64,000 nucleotides of DNA from Batillaria attramentaria (taxonomy: Eukaryota; Mollusca; Gastropoda; Batillariidae). Below the pieces are notes generated by a model. That model was not told the origin of the DNA. It ran no database searches and worked only from the letters and a program-made list of their open reading frames with translations. This document shows positions 54,831-64,000 of the stretch, piece after piece. Made by a program: the position numbers and the translations under genes. The DNA lies in NCBI GenBank assembly GCA_018292915.2, contig JACVVK020000224.1, positions 442,501-506,500 on the forward strand, given 5' to 3'. Each line of letters opens with the position of its first letter. Within the stretch, counting starts at the first letter, position 1.

Positions 54831-55437
54831 ATGTTTCAAGAAGTGTCATGTGTGGTGTATGATTTTGTGAGATTTTGTCTTTGAGTTTTTGCATTTGGTT
54901 GTCTGTGAGTGTTGTTGTGTTGAGGAGTGTGTATGCTTGATTGCAGTGGTGTAATTGAAGGTCCATTATTCTGTGTATGAGTGTGCTTTTAATTCGTTGA
55001 TTGATGTCAGTGAAAAGGTTGTTCATGAAAAGGGGTGTGGAACCTGGTAGTTTGAAGTGCGGTGCGTAGGTGAGTTGTGCTGGGAGTGTGTAGGGTGAAT
55101 GGATGTCTGTAATGATTTGGTCAAGTTGATGTGCGATGTATAGGTGTTGTAAGGCTGTGTCTGTGTCTGTATCTGTATTTGTAGTGTGCATGTCCATTGG
55201 TATGTCGAATTCACGGGTGATGATGTCTAGGTCTTCGTTTGTCAGTGTGTATTCTGTAATTGTGTCTGCTGTGTGTGTTGTGGTGTGTTTTGAGTGTCCT
55301 GTTTGTGTGTCTGTGGTGAGGGTAGTTGTGTGTGTTGCGGTGTGTGCTGAGGTGTGATCTGGTGTCATGAAGATATCAAGTGATGATGATGATGATGAAG
55401 ATGGATGTATGATGTTGGTGGGTGAAGGTGAAGTCAT
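54784..55437 (-). CDS. Thr/His-rich repeated ORF, copy 2, unknown function
   Basis: A 217-codon frame. It starts MTSPSPTNIIHPSSSSSSS, then a Thr/His-rich stretch like copy 1, then EDLDIITREFDIPMDMH, LQHLYIAHQLDQIITDIHS, LPGSTPLFMNNLFTDINQ, HRIMDLQLHHCNQAYTLLN, and a longer C-terminus: LTDNQMQKLKDKISQNHTPH, then MTLLETCTNAS. The last dozen codons come from the 66-bp minisatellite. Most differences from copy 1 keep the frame. The core has alternating hydrophobic residues and looks folded. The family is not recognised; a mobile-element protein is the best guess. Confidence 0.55.
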   Translation of the reverse strand: MTSPSPTNIIHPSSSSSSSLDIFMTPDHTSAHTATHTTTLTTDTQTGHSKHTTTHTADTITEYTLTNEDLDIITREFDIPMDMHTTNTDTDTDTALQHLYIAHQLDQIITDIHSPYTLPAQLTYAPHFKLPGSTPLFMNNLFTDINQRIKSTLIHRIMDLQLHHCNQAYTLLNTTTLTDNQMQKLKDKISQNHTPHMTLLETCTNASNNGYLRARKH

Positions 55438-55509
55438 TGCTGTGGACAGAAGAATAAGTACTTCGGTTAATATGTTTTTTTGTCTTAATTGTGGGGAGAT
55501 GAGATATGG

Positions 55510-55575
55510 TAAAAGAGAAGGGGGGGGGGGTGGAAAATATTTTTAAGGGGAAGAGCTGTGCATGCTGGTTTGTAA

Positions 55576-55632
<57 letters not shown>
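55510..55632. repeat. G-rich and (CA)n tracts
   Basis: G run near 55522 and CA repeat at 55580-55630. Confidence 0.9.
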
Positions 55633-55634
<2 letters not shown>

Positions 55635-56104
55635 TAATAAACAATGAAAAGTAAATATGTGAAAAAAACATAGTCTAACTAATAGCACCATCATGTATGA
55701 GCTACATTCATTTCTTCATCCTTCATGCAAGAAGTTGGCGCTCAAACTACGCAGGAAGAGGGGTGGTGGTGGTGGGTGGGTGTGTGTACTGTGAGTGATT
55801 CGTGACTGACTGAGTGAATGAATGACTCAACATGAACAAGTGAATGAGTAATGAACATTTATTTCCACCTTCAGTCTCACCTTAAAAAAAAACAAAAAAA
55901 AAACACAACAAGTGAACAACTGAAGTAACCACAACGCCACCAACCCCCCCCCCCCACCCACACACACACACACACACACACTATCACTGACACATGTAAA
56001 ATGTTCAACTGAAATTACCTCCTCTGTGTTCCCCTGCGACCATCCCCAGGGTGGTTGTGTCAAATCACTGTCCGTAGACGTAGTGTCACTATCTGCATCT
56101 TCAA
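55633..56104. other. Intergenic, no gene seen
   Basis: Contains poly-C/CA at 55945-55981. No coding unit recognised. Confidence 0.4.
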
Positions 56105-56109
56105 CCTTG
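56105..56109. repeat. Target site duplication, left (CCTTG)
   Basis: CCTTG precedes the CAGTG end and recurs at 57834-57838. Confidence 0.7.
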
Positions 56110-57364
56110 CAGTGGCGTCGGAAGATGTTCAGGGCGGGGGGGGGGGGGCACAACCGGCCATCGACGGCGCGGAGTGCCTAGCCGAAGGCGCGAAGCGCCG
56201 AGCTATCTAGGGGGGTCCGGGGGCATGCTCCCCCGGAAATTTTTTTAAAAATTAGCTGCAAATCTGGCGCATTCTGGGCGTGTTTATGGGTGGATTTCTA
56301 TAAGCAAAATTTAGGTGTGAAAGACATACAAACTAATCATAAAACTTTAATTCAAATACCCTACCTTATGGTCACATCTGCTGATCTCCTCTCACGAACT
56401 CCACTGGATAGCTTGGTACACAAAAGTCACACTTGTCAACCAGTTTATCAGACCACGGTCGTGTCTTATACGACCGTGATCAGACTGACAACGTTCATGG
56501 TGCCTCACACACTGACCACACAAAATCAATTTCAAATTGCAGCTGCCTACTATTGCTATATGATGAAGTCACATTCTGGTTAAACCGGCGCCGGGTCAGT
56601 ATGATGACAATCTGCAGGCAACTACATAATGTTAGTGTTGTGGCCCCACTTTAACTCACATTCTACACTAGGCACATTGGTCGAGGGTCGAAAGGAGAAA
56701 TTTGACACAAAAACATTCTTGTTCAAGTTATAGCTTTCGACAGCAACCAAAATTGTGTTTATGGCCGGCAAACCAAATTCTCATGTCACAGAATTTGACA
56801 GTTATGTTTGTATGCAGTTTGTGTTTATGACCGGCAAACCAAATTTTCATGTCATAGAATTTGACAGTTATGTTTGTATGCAGTTTCTCTGAGGTTACAA
56901 GTCTTAGTCAAACACCAAAATCCAAGCCACTGCCTGCAAATGAATATCATGAGGATCTATTTTATATCCTCTAGCCTCCTTGTGTACATGTAGTAGTGTA
57001 CATGTCTTTGTTGGGGTCATGCTACTTCATGAACGAACCAAAAAAATTCCGCCTTCGTAGGTTTCCTTCCGTGTGGCCACAAAAAGTGAGGATGGGGGTG
57101 GCGAGGAAGAGAAATAGCTTGCTCTCCCCCGCCTGCTAATGAATGCTACCATTCCCTGAAGACGGGCGAGGGGGGGGGGGGGGAGAGGGGGGCACGGAAA
57201 AAGTCTTCGAGTAAATTTCTTTCCTCTCCGCTTCTTTAACTCCCACCGCCCACCCCCACCCACGCCCATTTATGCGCGTCAAACCAGGCACTCCTCTAAC
57301 TGCCCTGGATTCATGCAGTATAATTGTCCAACACCTTGCTCTGGAACTTACCTCTTTCCAAAAT

Positions 57365-57366
<2 letters not shown>

Positions 57367-57427
<61 letters not shown>
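57367..57427. repeat. (CA)n microsatellite
   Basis: About 30 CA units inside the hAT-like element. Confidence 0.95.
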
Positions 57428-57608
57428 ATGGGAGAGGGGGTGGGGGGGTGCACGGAAAGTGTCTTCAATTAATTGCTTCAGCCAGTGCCCTGATAACATT
57501 CTCTCCAAACTGGAGCACTGGGACGGGGGTTCCACAGCCATTATCCCCCCCCCCCTCCCCTTGCCGCACCCCACACTTTATTTATGACATGCGATTCACG
57601 CACATCTG

Positions 57609-57610
<2 letters not shown>

Positions 57611-57652
<42 letters not shown>
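57611..57652. repeat. (TC)n microsatellite
   Basis: About 20 TC units. Confidence 0.95.
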
Positions 57653-57654
<2 letters not shown>

Positions 57655-57838
57655 GCTGGCTGGAGTTGGAGAGACTCAGGGGGGCCCAAACATGCTAGTG
57701 CCCCCCTCATCTGGGCAGATTTCTAGGGGGGGCCTAGAGGCCCTCAGGCCCCCCCCCCCCCCGCCATTTTTTTTCACAAGGGGGGCCTGTGCCCCCCCTG
57801 CCCCCCCCCCCCTTCCCTGTTCCGACGCCACTGCCTTG

Positions 57839-58580
57839 TCCTCCCTTGCCCTTGTCTGCATCAATGACAGTGACATCAGGCTGTCTCAGTAGCGGCTGAC
57901 ACAAATGCCGAAAACATTGAAGTGGCAATGACTGGGCCAAAATGAATGATTAACTGCATGTCATAATAAACTGAGCGTCTAAAGTACAGCCGCAGGTTTG
58001 CGATTCACACAGTCATTGCGCTAACTGTCAGTGTCAGTACTGACTACTGACTGTCACTGCTGGCACTAACGGTAACACTGACTAGAAACGGCAACACACT
58101 ACACTCCGGTCCCCCGCTCCCTTTACCACGCATCACCAATACAAATGTACAGACTGTAAGAACCTGATATAGACCCATCATTCGAACATGATTTACTTGG
58201 AGGCGAAAAATAATGCATACATAGAATCCTTACCGGACAGATTGCGACGTGGATTCTCAGCTCCCACGAAGTGCAGATCTATATTTCGTGCGAAATCAGT
58301 TGTACGCGCTCGGCTAAAGTCGGTACTTTCCGGAAATGGACTCGGAATTGGGAGGGTGCCGCTCAATCGACCGAAAATGCATGGTGTTTACATGCTTTAC
58401 TTTTTAACCGTTTTTAAGTTTGTTCTTGTAGATGAAATGTCAAAGCACAATTACATGCCATTTTGGGTGCGGTGCGCTCTTTCCATCTCATCACACAAAT
58501 TTTGTGAAATGTTCACTTGTGTTTATTTTGAAGGAAAAGAGCACTATTTCAGACGAAATAAGGATGCACCACTAGATTAA
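57839..58580. other. Downstream region, one unassigned ORF
   Basis: A plus-strand frame of 130 codons (58188-58580) has no recognisable motif and runs opposite to the neighbouring gene. I do not call it a gene. Confidence 0.4.
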
Positions 58581-58581
58581 T

Positions 58582-59605
58582 CTATTCTCTTTCACCATTG
58601 GGCATAGTTTCATCGGTTTGACCGATCATAAATCCGCTATGAGGCGTAACCTGACCTTGCCGAAATGACACATTTTGGAACCACAATTTCCCGTAACTGT
58701 TTCTTGCCAGGAAGAGTTTCATCCCTTGTTGGTCCATGCTACTGATGTGTCTCAGGAGACTTTCGTCTTTCTTGAGTTCAGCAGCATTAAGGAGAGCCGG
58801 ATTGTTTATATGCTCACTTTTTGACAGTTTTTCCCGTGTCCACTTCTTTGAACTTTTGTTTTGAATGTCTTTGCGTTCCCGCTTGCAGAAGATGCAAGCA
58901 GCTGGCAGGATTGCGCTTAAGGTAGTTCCAGCCACTAATGCGTCACTGCCCCGCATCCTCTTTGCTGGTGGTGCTTCACTCTCTGGCTCTGTGTGCAACA
59001 GACACACCTCCCTTGAAGCCCTTCCTTCAACTCTGCGAAGCCTGAAATACATAAAAATGCACAACGTTAAAGAATGAAATAAATAAATAAACATACATGC
59101 TGCTCATACAATTTATAAAACACACAGTTTACCGCCGGTAGTTACTGAAAATTTAATGTGTGTGAGAGAGAGAGAGAGAGAGAGATGTTATTTTCGGTCT
59201 ATAATGGTAATGCTACATGCCATCATGGCTTTTGTTCTTCAATATCAATGAGAAACTTTATCAATTGGAAACTTACCGGGCTGAGTCAGTGAATCGGTTG
59301 TAACATTGCCTGTGGAATCCAACACCTGCGTCAGAAGCCGCTTGCAAACTGCTACATGACTCTGCAGACGTTGCGACGAACACGCGAGCCACGTCACCTT
59401 GAGCACCTACCAGACGCTTCCATTTGTTCGAGAAATCTAGAATTCTGTCAAAAGTTGTCTCTGTAAGGGCGCAAATCGCTTCATCTTCGTTTGTAGCACT
59501 AAAATGAATGACACAACGTACTTTTGCAGCAGACGCCGCCGAGAGCGAAGCAGACGACGCCATGCTGCTACTACGCACTAAAGCAAAATAGGCTGATTTT
59601 TTCAC
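58582..59605 (-). CDS. Two-exon C..HF/HR.CY.RF family, copy 2
   Basis: Exon 1 (59605-59277; likely start at the second Met near 59563) encodes MASSASLSAASAAKVRCVIH, ETTFDRILDFSNKWKRL, ESCSSLQAASDAG and FHRQCYNRFTDSAR. It ends CG|GTAAGT in phase 2. Exon 2 (59041-58582) follows acceptor TATGTATTTCAG and continues LRRVEGRASREVCLLH, SEAPPAKRMRGSDA, AILPAACIFCKRERKD, and AELKKDESLLRHISSMD to a TAG. The CIFCKRE motif and the K.DE.LL..I pattern resemble large uncharacterised invertebrate proteins that carry successive Cys/His modules, normally much longer, so this is probably a truncated N-terminal part. The exact splice fit and paralogy with 37570-38986 support real coding. Nuclear or mobile-element function is a guess. 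Confidence 0.65.
59042..59276 (-). other. Intron of copy 2
   Basis: GT-AG intron of 235 bp containing a GA microsatellite (59163-59184). Confidence 0.65.
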
Positions 59606-59876
59606 TGGTCAGAAATCAAGCAAGGGACGCAAACACGACAATAACTCAGCAGTTGTAGTCTCCCTTGTTTTCGACAGAGCTCGATTTCGGCAGATTATAA
59701 CAGACGATTTCTATAAAATGCGACTCGTTACACGTGCGATATCTGCGGTTTTCAAAAAAGTAGGTGTAACTGTTGATGAGCTGTGTCATAAAAAATCTTG
59801 AACTTTAGTAATGCCGTGCCGTCCACGGATTGGAACGAACGAGATCTCCCTCTTAGTCCCTATGTAGTGTTGTTTA
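59606..59876. other. Upstream region of copy 2
   Basis: May hold its promoter. No recognised element. Confidence 0.4.
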
Positions 59877-60433
59877 GAAGTATGTAGCCTTGTGTGTTAT
59901 GGTATGCCTCTAGGTCTAAAATGCGATGTAGGAGTGTACTTTTGATTCTTGCGTTAATGTCTGCCATCAGGTTTTGCATGTATTGTGGTGTTGCTCCTGG
60001 TAATTTGAGTTGTGTTGTGCATGTTAGTTAAGCCCTAAATAACTAATTCCAAGAGAAACAGCAACCTCGCCACCCGAAACACTAACCTCACCAGTATTGC
60101 CGGCTGGGGTCTCCTCTGGCGATTCACCTGGTGACCCCGTGCTAGATGTACTACTGCTGGGTGTTGTTGGTGTTATCATTGATTGATTCTTGCGTTAATG
60201 TCTGCCAAGAGGTTTTGCATGTATTGTGGTGTTGCTCCTGGTAATGCGAGTTGTGGTGTGTATTTTAGTGCTGGCGGAATTGTGCTGCTGCTCGAGTGTA
60301 CATCGACCAGTGCTTGATAGAGTTGATGTGCAAGGTGGAAATGTTGAAATGGTGTGCCAGTGTTATCTGTTGTGCATGCTTCCATGGGTTTATCGAACTC
60401 CTTAGTGATTATGTCTATGTCTTCACATGGCAC
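59877..60433 (-). pseudogene. Thr/His-rich repeated ORF, copy 3, interrupted
   Basis: 60433-60180 encodes EDIDIITKEFDKPMEACT, FQHFHLAHQLYQALVDVHS and LPGATPQYMQNLLADIN. 60010-59877 encodes LPGATPQYMQNLMADIN again, then STLLHRILDLEAYHNTQGY. The two halves overlap by about 25 codons and are separated by 60011-60179, which holds a PTS-rich frame and TTAGTTAAGCCCTAAATAAC. Residues matching copies 1 and 2 show it was the same gene, more diverged. Confidence 0.55.
60055..60180 (-). CDS. Pro/Thr/Ser-rich mucin-like fragment, second copy
   Basis: TPTTPSSSTSSTGSPGESPE, then ETPAGNTGEVSVSGGEVAVS on the minus strand; about 95 percent like 54190-54300 by eye. It lies inside the interrupted copy 3. Confidence 0.4.
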
Positions 60434-61580
60434 TCCTTAGTGATTATGTCTATGTCTTCAAATGGCGGTGTATCTTCTGCGTTTGTGGGTGTATGTTGTG
60501 GTAGACAAAATATCCAGTTTTAAGTCCCGTGCTAGGAGTTTACGCTCCTCAAAATTGGATCGGATTCCACGGCGGTTCCACTGTAAAATAGTTATAGTTT
60601 AAATAATAAAGATTAAAAATAACAAAGTTCATCTCTTGGAGGGAGATGCACAGGGCGTCGAGTGGACGGAAGAGGCGCCTGAGACTGGAAGCGGGACAGG
60701 ACAGCACCGGGAGTCGACACATCCATGTCCTCATCCCCCAGTGCTGTGAATCTCTAACATCAGTTCTGAATCGTCTCCCTTTCGTAGGCTGGCCGAGAGG
60801 GGCCCCTGAAGTTTGGACTTTTTCTTTTTGTCACCTTCCCTATCACCAACGGGGGTTTGGGAGTTACTAGGGAGGGCCTAGGGACTGGGAGTTGGCTGGG
60901 AGAGCAGACCTATCAGAAGACAGCTTTGCACCCACTGGGCTGGAAGGTGCAGCAGGGCAAACAGAGCCGATTGACTAGGCCGGGCCACCTAGCCTCCTGT
61001 CTAGAAGAATTCTAGGCCAGAGCAGTGTGTTGGCCCCTGAAGGACGCGTCCTCTAGGGAACCTCAACTGCCAGGATCATATCCTCCTCCGACACAGGTCG
61101 CGGAGCACGGCAAACACTCCGGTTCCTTCAGGAACACAGAAAGATAAATATAAAGGGACTACAGGACTAAAATGAGCCCTGTAGTGTTTGCGGGATTTGG
61201 AAAAAGCGGACCAGACTAGAAAGTCATAGGATATCTCCTATCAGGATATTTCTAGAAGCTGGGCAAATAATAAAGATGCAGGACGTATCTGACGATCGCA
61301 TTCCTGAAAGCCGAAGAATACCGTACACTATATCTAGTACCAACAGTCTTCATCAGCCATGTTGTGGCAACTCTTAGCTGAACCCTCACCTGTGGCCTGT
61401 CTGGTATGGGTGACTTTATCCAGTATAGCCCACAGGGTCGCGGGGCCGCATACGCCCCCCACCACGAGGTGGTCGCCCCCGCGGGGCTTATGGGCAGACA
61501 ACTATTACACATATAAATGAATGCAATATTATACAGAAAACATGAAATATTTCTAAATATCCAATCCCAGACAACACAAC
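60434..61580. other. GC-richer unassigned region
   Basis: 60640-61250 is GC-rich and dense in GGGCC and CTAGG-like text and may be an untranslated part of a LINE. 61370-61500 (CCCACAGGGTCGCGGGGCCG, CACGAGGTGGTCGCC) has a repeat-like look. No frame is convincing. Confidence 0.35.
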
Positions 61581-61585
61581 CATAT

Positions 61586-61644
61586 ATGGGTCCCTTATGG
61601 GTCATATATGGTGCACAACCATATACGACCCATAAGGGACCCAT
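61586..61644. repeat. Inverted repeat, 27-bp arms
   Basis: ATGGGTCCCTTATGGGTCAT, then ATATGGT, pairs with ACCATATACGACCCATAAGG, then GACCCAT, across GCACA with one mismatch. Confidence 0.9.
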
Positions 61645-61800
61645 AATGATATATATTGCATATGGGGCTCATATGGGTTTCCCACGTGGGACCCAGACGA
61701 AAAGTGAAAATGGGAATCACATGGGCCGCATATGGGATTTACATGAAAATTAGGCTGGATTAATGTAGTTCTTCCAGGATGGCCCCCACCTGGTTTTTTG
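61645..61800. repeat. CATATGGG-rich segment
   Basis: Repeated CATATGGG and CACATGGG motifs follow the hairpin (61657-61735). Probably part of the same small element. Confidence 0.6.
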
Positions 61801-63390
61801 ATGGATCCCAAATCATTTTAGGGGGTGTCCCAGATTCTTGAACATTCTTTTTGTATGAGGTTACGAGTTGTAGTCGTTTCCCGCCCGGGGACGACTACAA
61901 CAAGGTTACCATGTGTTGCTATTGTCAGGATGCGATGTATGGCCGTTGAGGCGGTGCAAAGCAGCCCATGCATTCAGACGATCGAACCATCCACGCTTAC
62001 TTAAGCACTCACACCATGCAGGAAAAGAACACGAACAATGACATGCAATTACCAGACAGAAGAGTTCGTACCGGGATGCTCGAAGTTTACTCCATTGCTG
62101 AAGACACGCACACAAGCACACACACATGCACTCGCTCACTCCTTCGCCATCCTCTCGCACACTCACGCCATTCATTGTCATGGTCATGCACTGTATCACG
62201 GTGACCATGAGCCAATGACGACAACAGTGTTTACATTTACCAACAGTTGCTAATTCTTCAATATTAATTGTTATAAGATAGAGATGGTTTGCCATGCACA
62301 TTTAAGTTATAGTTGTGAGGGCATTGGTCAGTCAATCTGCAGCTTAGATTGTCATGTAAGAGCAGTGCACTGTATCGATCTGCAAACGAAAATACGTGAT
62401 GTAGTAAAGATCAAAGCTGGGGTCCCACACAACAAGCAGTGGATCTGGGGTTCATAGGCAGGCAGGATTGATCTTCTTGGTGGCCCAGAGGCATCTGTGG
62501 TGGAATTTTGTTTCTCTTCGGCATAACTTATACCTTGACGCGGTGGCATTTGTGTAGTCAAGTCTACAGTTTTTATGCATAATTTCACCTACTGACGTAA
62601 CACTGTCATCACTACGCTATATGTTGGATCGATTGACAGTGTTAGAGCCAGTCTCGCCAAGCTCCACCGTGGGTTTTACCATTATCAAGGGCTCCTTTGC
62701 AAATCAGTGACACATTTTGATGCGCTCGTCCTTGCAAAATACAGTTGAACAGACGTTACGTTATTCGATACTTTACTATCAGTGGTTTTCTTAGTCTGTA
62801 TTATGCGAAATGAACTGATAACGTGAACAAATCACTGCAAACATACCTCCTACCCGTTCCTCAGTAGTAGGGATATCTGCGACATCTTTGGAATTTTGGC
62901 CTATTTTGGCTTCCATAGTTTTACCGGTACTGCCTGATTTTCACTGCCGGTGGTCACGCTGCCCAGAAAAGAAAAGTGACACAAGTCAATGCTTTAATTC
63001 AGTATTGAAACTGCAGGAAGATAACTGTCAAAAGACAGTTCCATCTGTATAAGTATTCATTTTAATACATTCTTCGTTAACTGATCAATCTTAGGTTCAC
63101 GGACCACAACCGACTTCAGTGAACTGGCATAGCAACCATATAGCTGAGAAAACTTAACTCTGAAGGCCGCCCTATAGTCATACAGGTATTCAGGGTGGAA
63201 AAGTAGTTTACAATTCGGGATTAGAAAAGCAACAAAACAATCTAAACAAATTCAAAACTAATTTCTTACCTCCAGATCTAATCGTTATGACGAAATCAGT
63301 CACATCGGAATAAAAATCAGACTCGACACATTGGTATATGAAAATAAACGTCTGTATGAAGTGAGAATGAAAATATGCAGGAAAATTTAA
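61801..63390. other. Intergenic, no gene seen
   Basis: 62075-62115 (CTCGAAGTTTACTCCATTGC, then GAAGACACGCACAC) resembles 18846-18885 in reverse, part of a dispersed repeat. Otherwise unique AT-rich text. Confidence 0.4.
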
Positions 63391-63945
63391 TCATAGCTGA
63401 AAGCAGTCTGCTAATGACGGGAACAGTACTCTAAAGCTGAAAATCCATATGTCCGGTTGCGGTGCGGTTGTGGTGCGGGAAAAATCGCTCCAACGTAAAT
63501 CTCTTGACATGAATCCATTAGTACGTTGCGGCAGCGGGACAGATCCGGCGAGTCTGCGGTACCATTGCGGCAAATTAAAAATCGGACACTGGAGCGATTT
63601 TTCCGCATGCCGCATGGCTGACGTGCGGCAAAAAAGGGGAGCGTGGCACTTTTTTTCGCACCAGAATGTTTTGTTTGATCCAGCGGAATGCTGGGACTTT
63701 TGGACCTGGCCAAACTGCTCCCGTGAGAGTCGAAAATATTGTCGAAACTTCTCTCCGTCCATCTGAAGCTCTCTTACAAGATGGAAAAACGCACCATACG
63801 ATCGTCGCTGTCTCAGAATAGGATGTATCCAAAATCGATGACGCCTTTTTGATTTGCTCTTTCTTTTCTTTGCTAACAGCAAGATCAAAAGTACCAGCCT
63901 TTCTTCTTTGATCAACCTCGCGAGTTGGGAATGGACAGGTGCCAT
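63391..63945 (-). pseudogene. Harbinger-type transposase first exon, disrupted
   Basis: The minus-strand frame begins MAPVHSQLARLIKEERLVLL, then KSKRRHRFWIHPILRQRRSY, then GAFFHLVRELQMDGEKFRQY and FRLSREQFGQV. RR.W.HPI...R..YG.F..LV.EL..D...F..YFR.S..QF is the N-terminal signature of HARBI1/ALP1-like nucleases. After QFGQV the family pattern (usually V/L-rich, IxP) is lost, and the rest of the frame is rich in GCGG/CCGC text that looks inserted. No DDE residues remain. The frame starts within 60 bp of the window end and its promoter side is not seen. Confidence 0.75.
63430..63690. mobile_element. Probable insertion in the Harbinger exon
   Basis: GCGGTGCGGTTGTGGTGCGG, TTGCGGCAGCGGGACAG and CCGCATGCCGCATGG, with AAAAATCGCTCCAACG and TGGAGCGATTTTTCCGC pairing as inverted repeats (63480 and 63592). 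This suggests a short inverted-repeat element, borders uncertain. Confidence 0.4.
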
Positions 63946-64000
63946 TTTGCTATGTTGTCTTAAAACAAAAAGGCGGAAAAGTGCCGTTGTCGTACCGTAT

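Larger units (their letters stand above)
56110..57833. mobile_element. hAT-like element, 1724 bp, no transposase seen
   Basis: The termini CAGTGGCGTCGGAA and TTCCGACGCCACTG are exact complements and are flanked by CCTTG on both sides. CAGTGGCG is a familiar hAT start. G-rich/C-rich subterminal runs (56135-56150 and 57748-57812) also mirror each other. Inside are GC-rich text near 56165-56245, a tandem pair of TTGTGTTTATGGCCGGCAAA (about 56753 and 56818), CA and TC microsatellites and short unrecognised ORFs. It has the same 5-bp duplication size as the 24849 element. Confidence 0.75.

Noticed and set aside
58188..58580. 130-codon plus-strand ORF next to the 58582 gene
   Set aside because: No motif, no splice context, no paralog in the window; length is within chance.

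Overview
The window looks like nuclear DNA of a marine invertebrate, most likely a mollusc and possibly a gastropod. This is inferred from the dense CA/GT microsatellites, small exons with canonical GT-AG introns, a secreted C-type lectin, several tRNA-derived SINE families, and remnants of hAT, Harbinger, Tc1, Penelope-like, Crypton-like and LINE elements. No operons, rRNA genes, CRISPR arrays or prokaryotic signals are visible. Most long ORFs here are read-through of microsatellites and are not genes.

Host-like coding sequence is sparse. A terminal exon with a Lys/Ser-rich tail lies at 5617-5838. A four-exon C-type lectin gene (signal peptide plus a complete six-cysteine lectin domain) spans 11015-14350 on the + strand, and every one of its introns carries a SINE copy. 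A small two-exon gene for a basic protein of about 113 residues lies at 33671-34794. A two-exon family with an N-terminal C..HF / HR.CY.RF pattern occurs twice: a copy with an in-frame stop at 37570-38986 (+) and a more intact one at 59605-58582 (-).

Mobile DNA dominates. Two hAT-like elements have CAGTG termini and 5-bp target duplications (24849-26677 and 56110-57833); an empty copy of the first one's target site lies nearby at about 28770. A 716-bp Harbinger element (48551-49266) sits inside a ~1.55-kb tandem segmental duplication, with a second, truncated copy at 50097. Also present are a 419-bp Tc1-like deletion derivative (31691-32109), a tandem Penelope-like fragment with a hammerhead-like core upstream (26870-27920), a broken tyrosine recombinase of Crypton type (51263-52791, -), a LINE 3' end (10246-10725, -), a Harbinger exon broken by an insertion (63391-63945, -) and at least twelve copies of one tRNA-derived SINE.

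The least explained material is a Thr/His-rich open-reading-frame family present three times (15726-16259 +, 54784-55437 -, 59877-60433 -), twice next to a Pro/Thr/Ser-rich mucin-like frame. There is also a pair of sequences near 17-18.8 kb and 21.3 kb that end in a perfect palindrome and look like a long element and its deletion derivative. Several fold-back and tandem-duplicated segments complete the picture.
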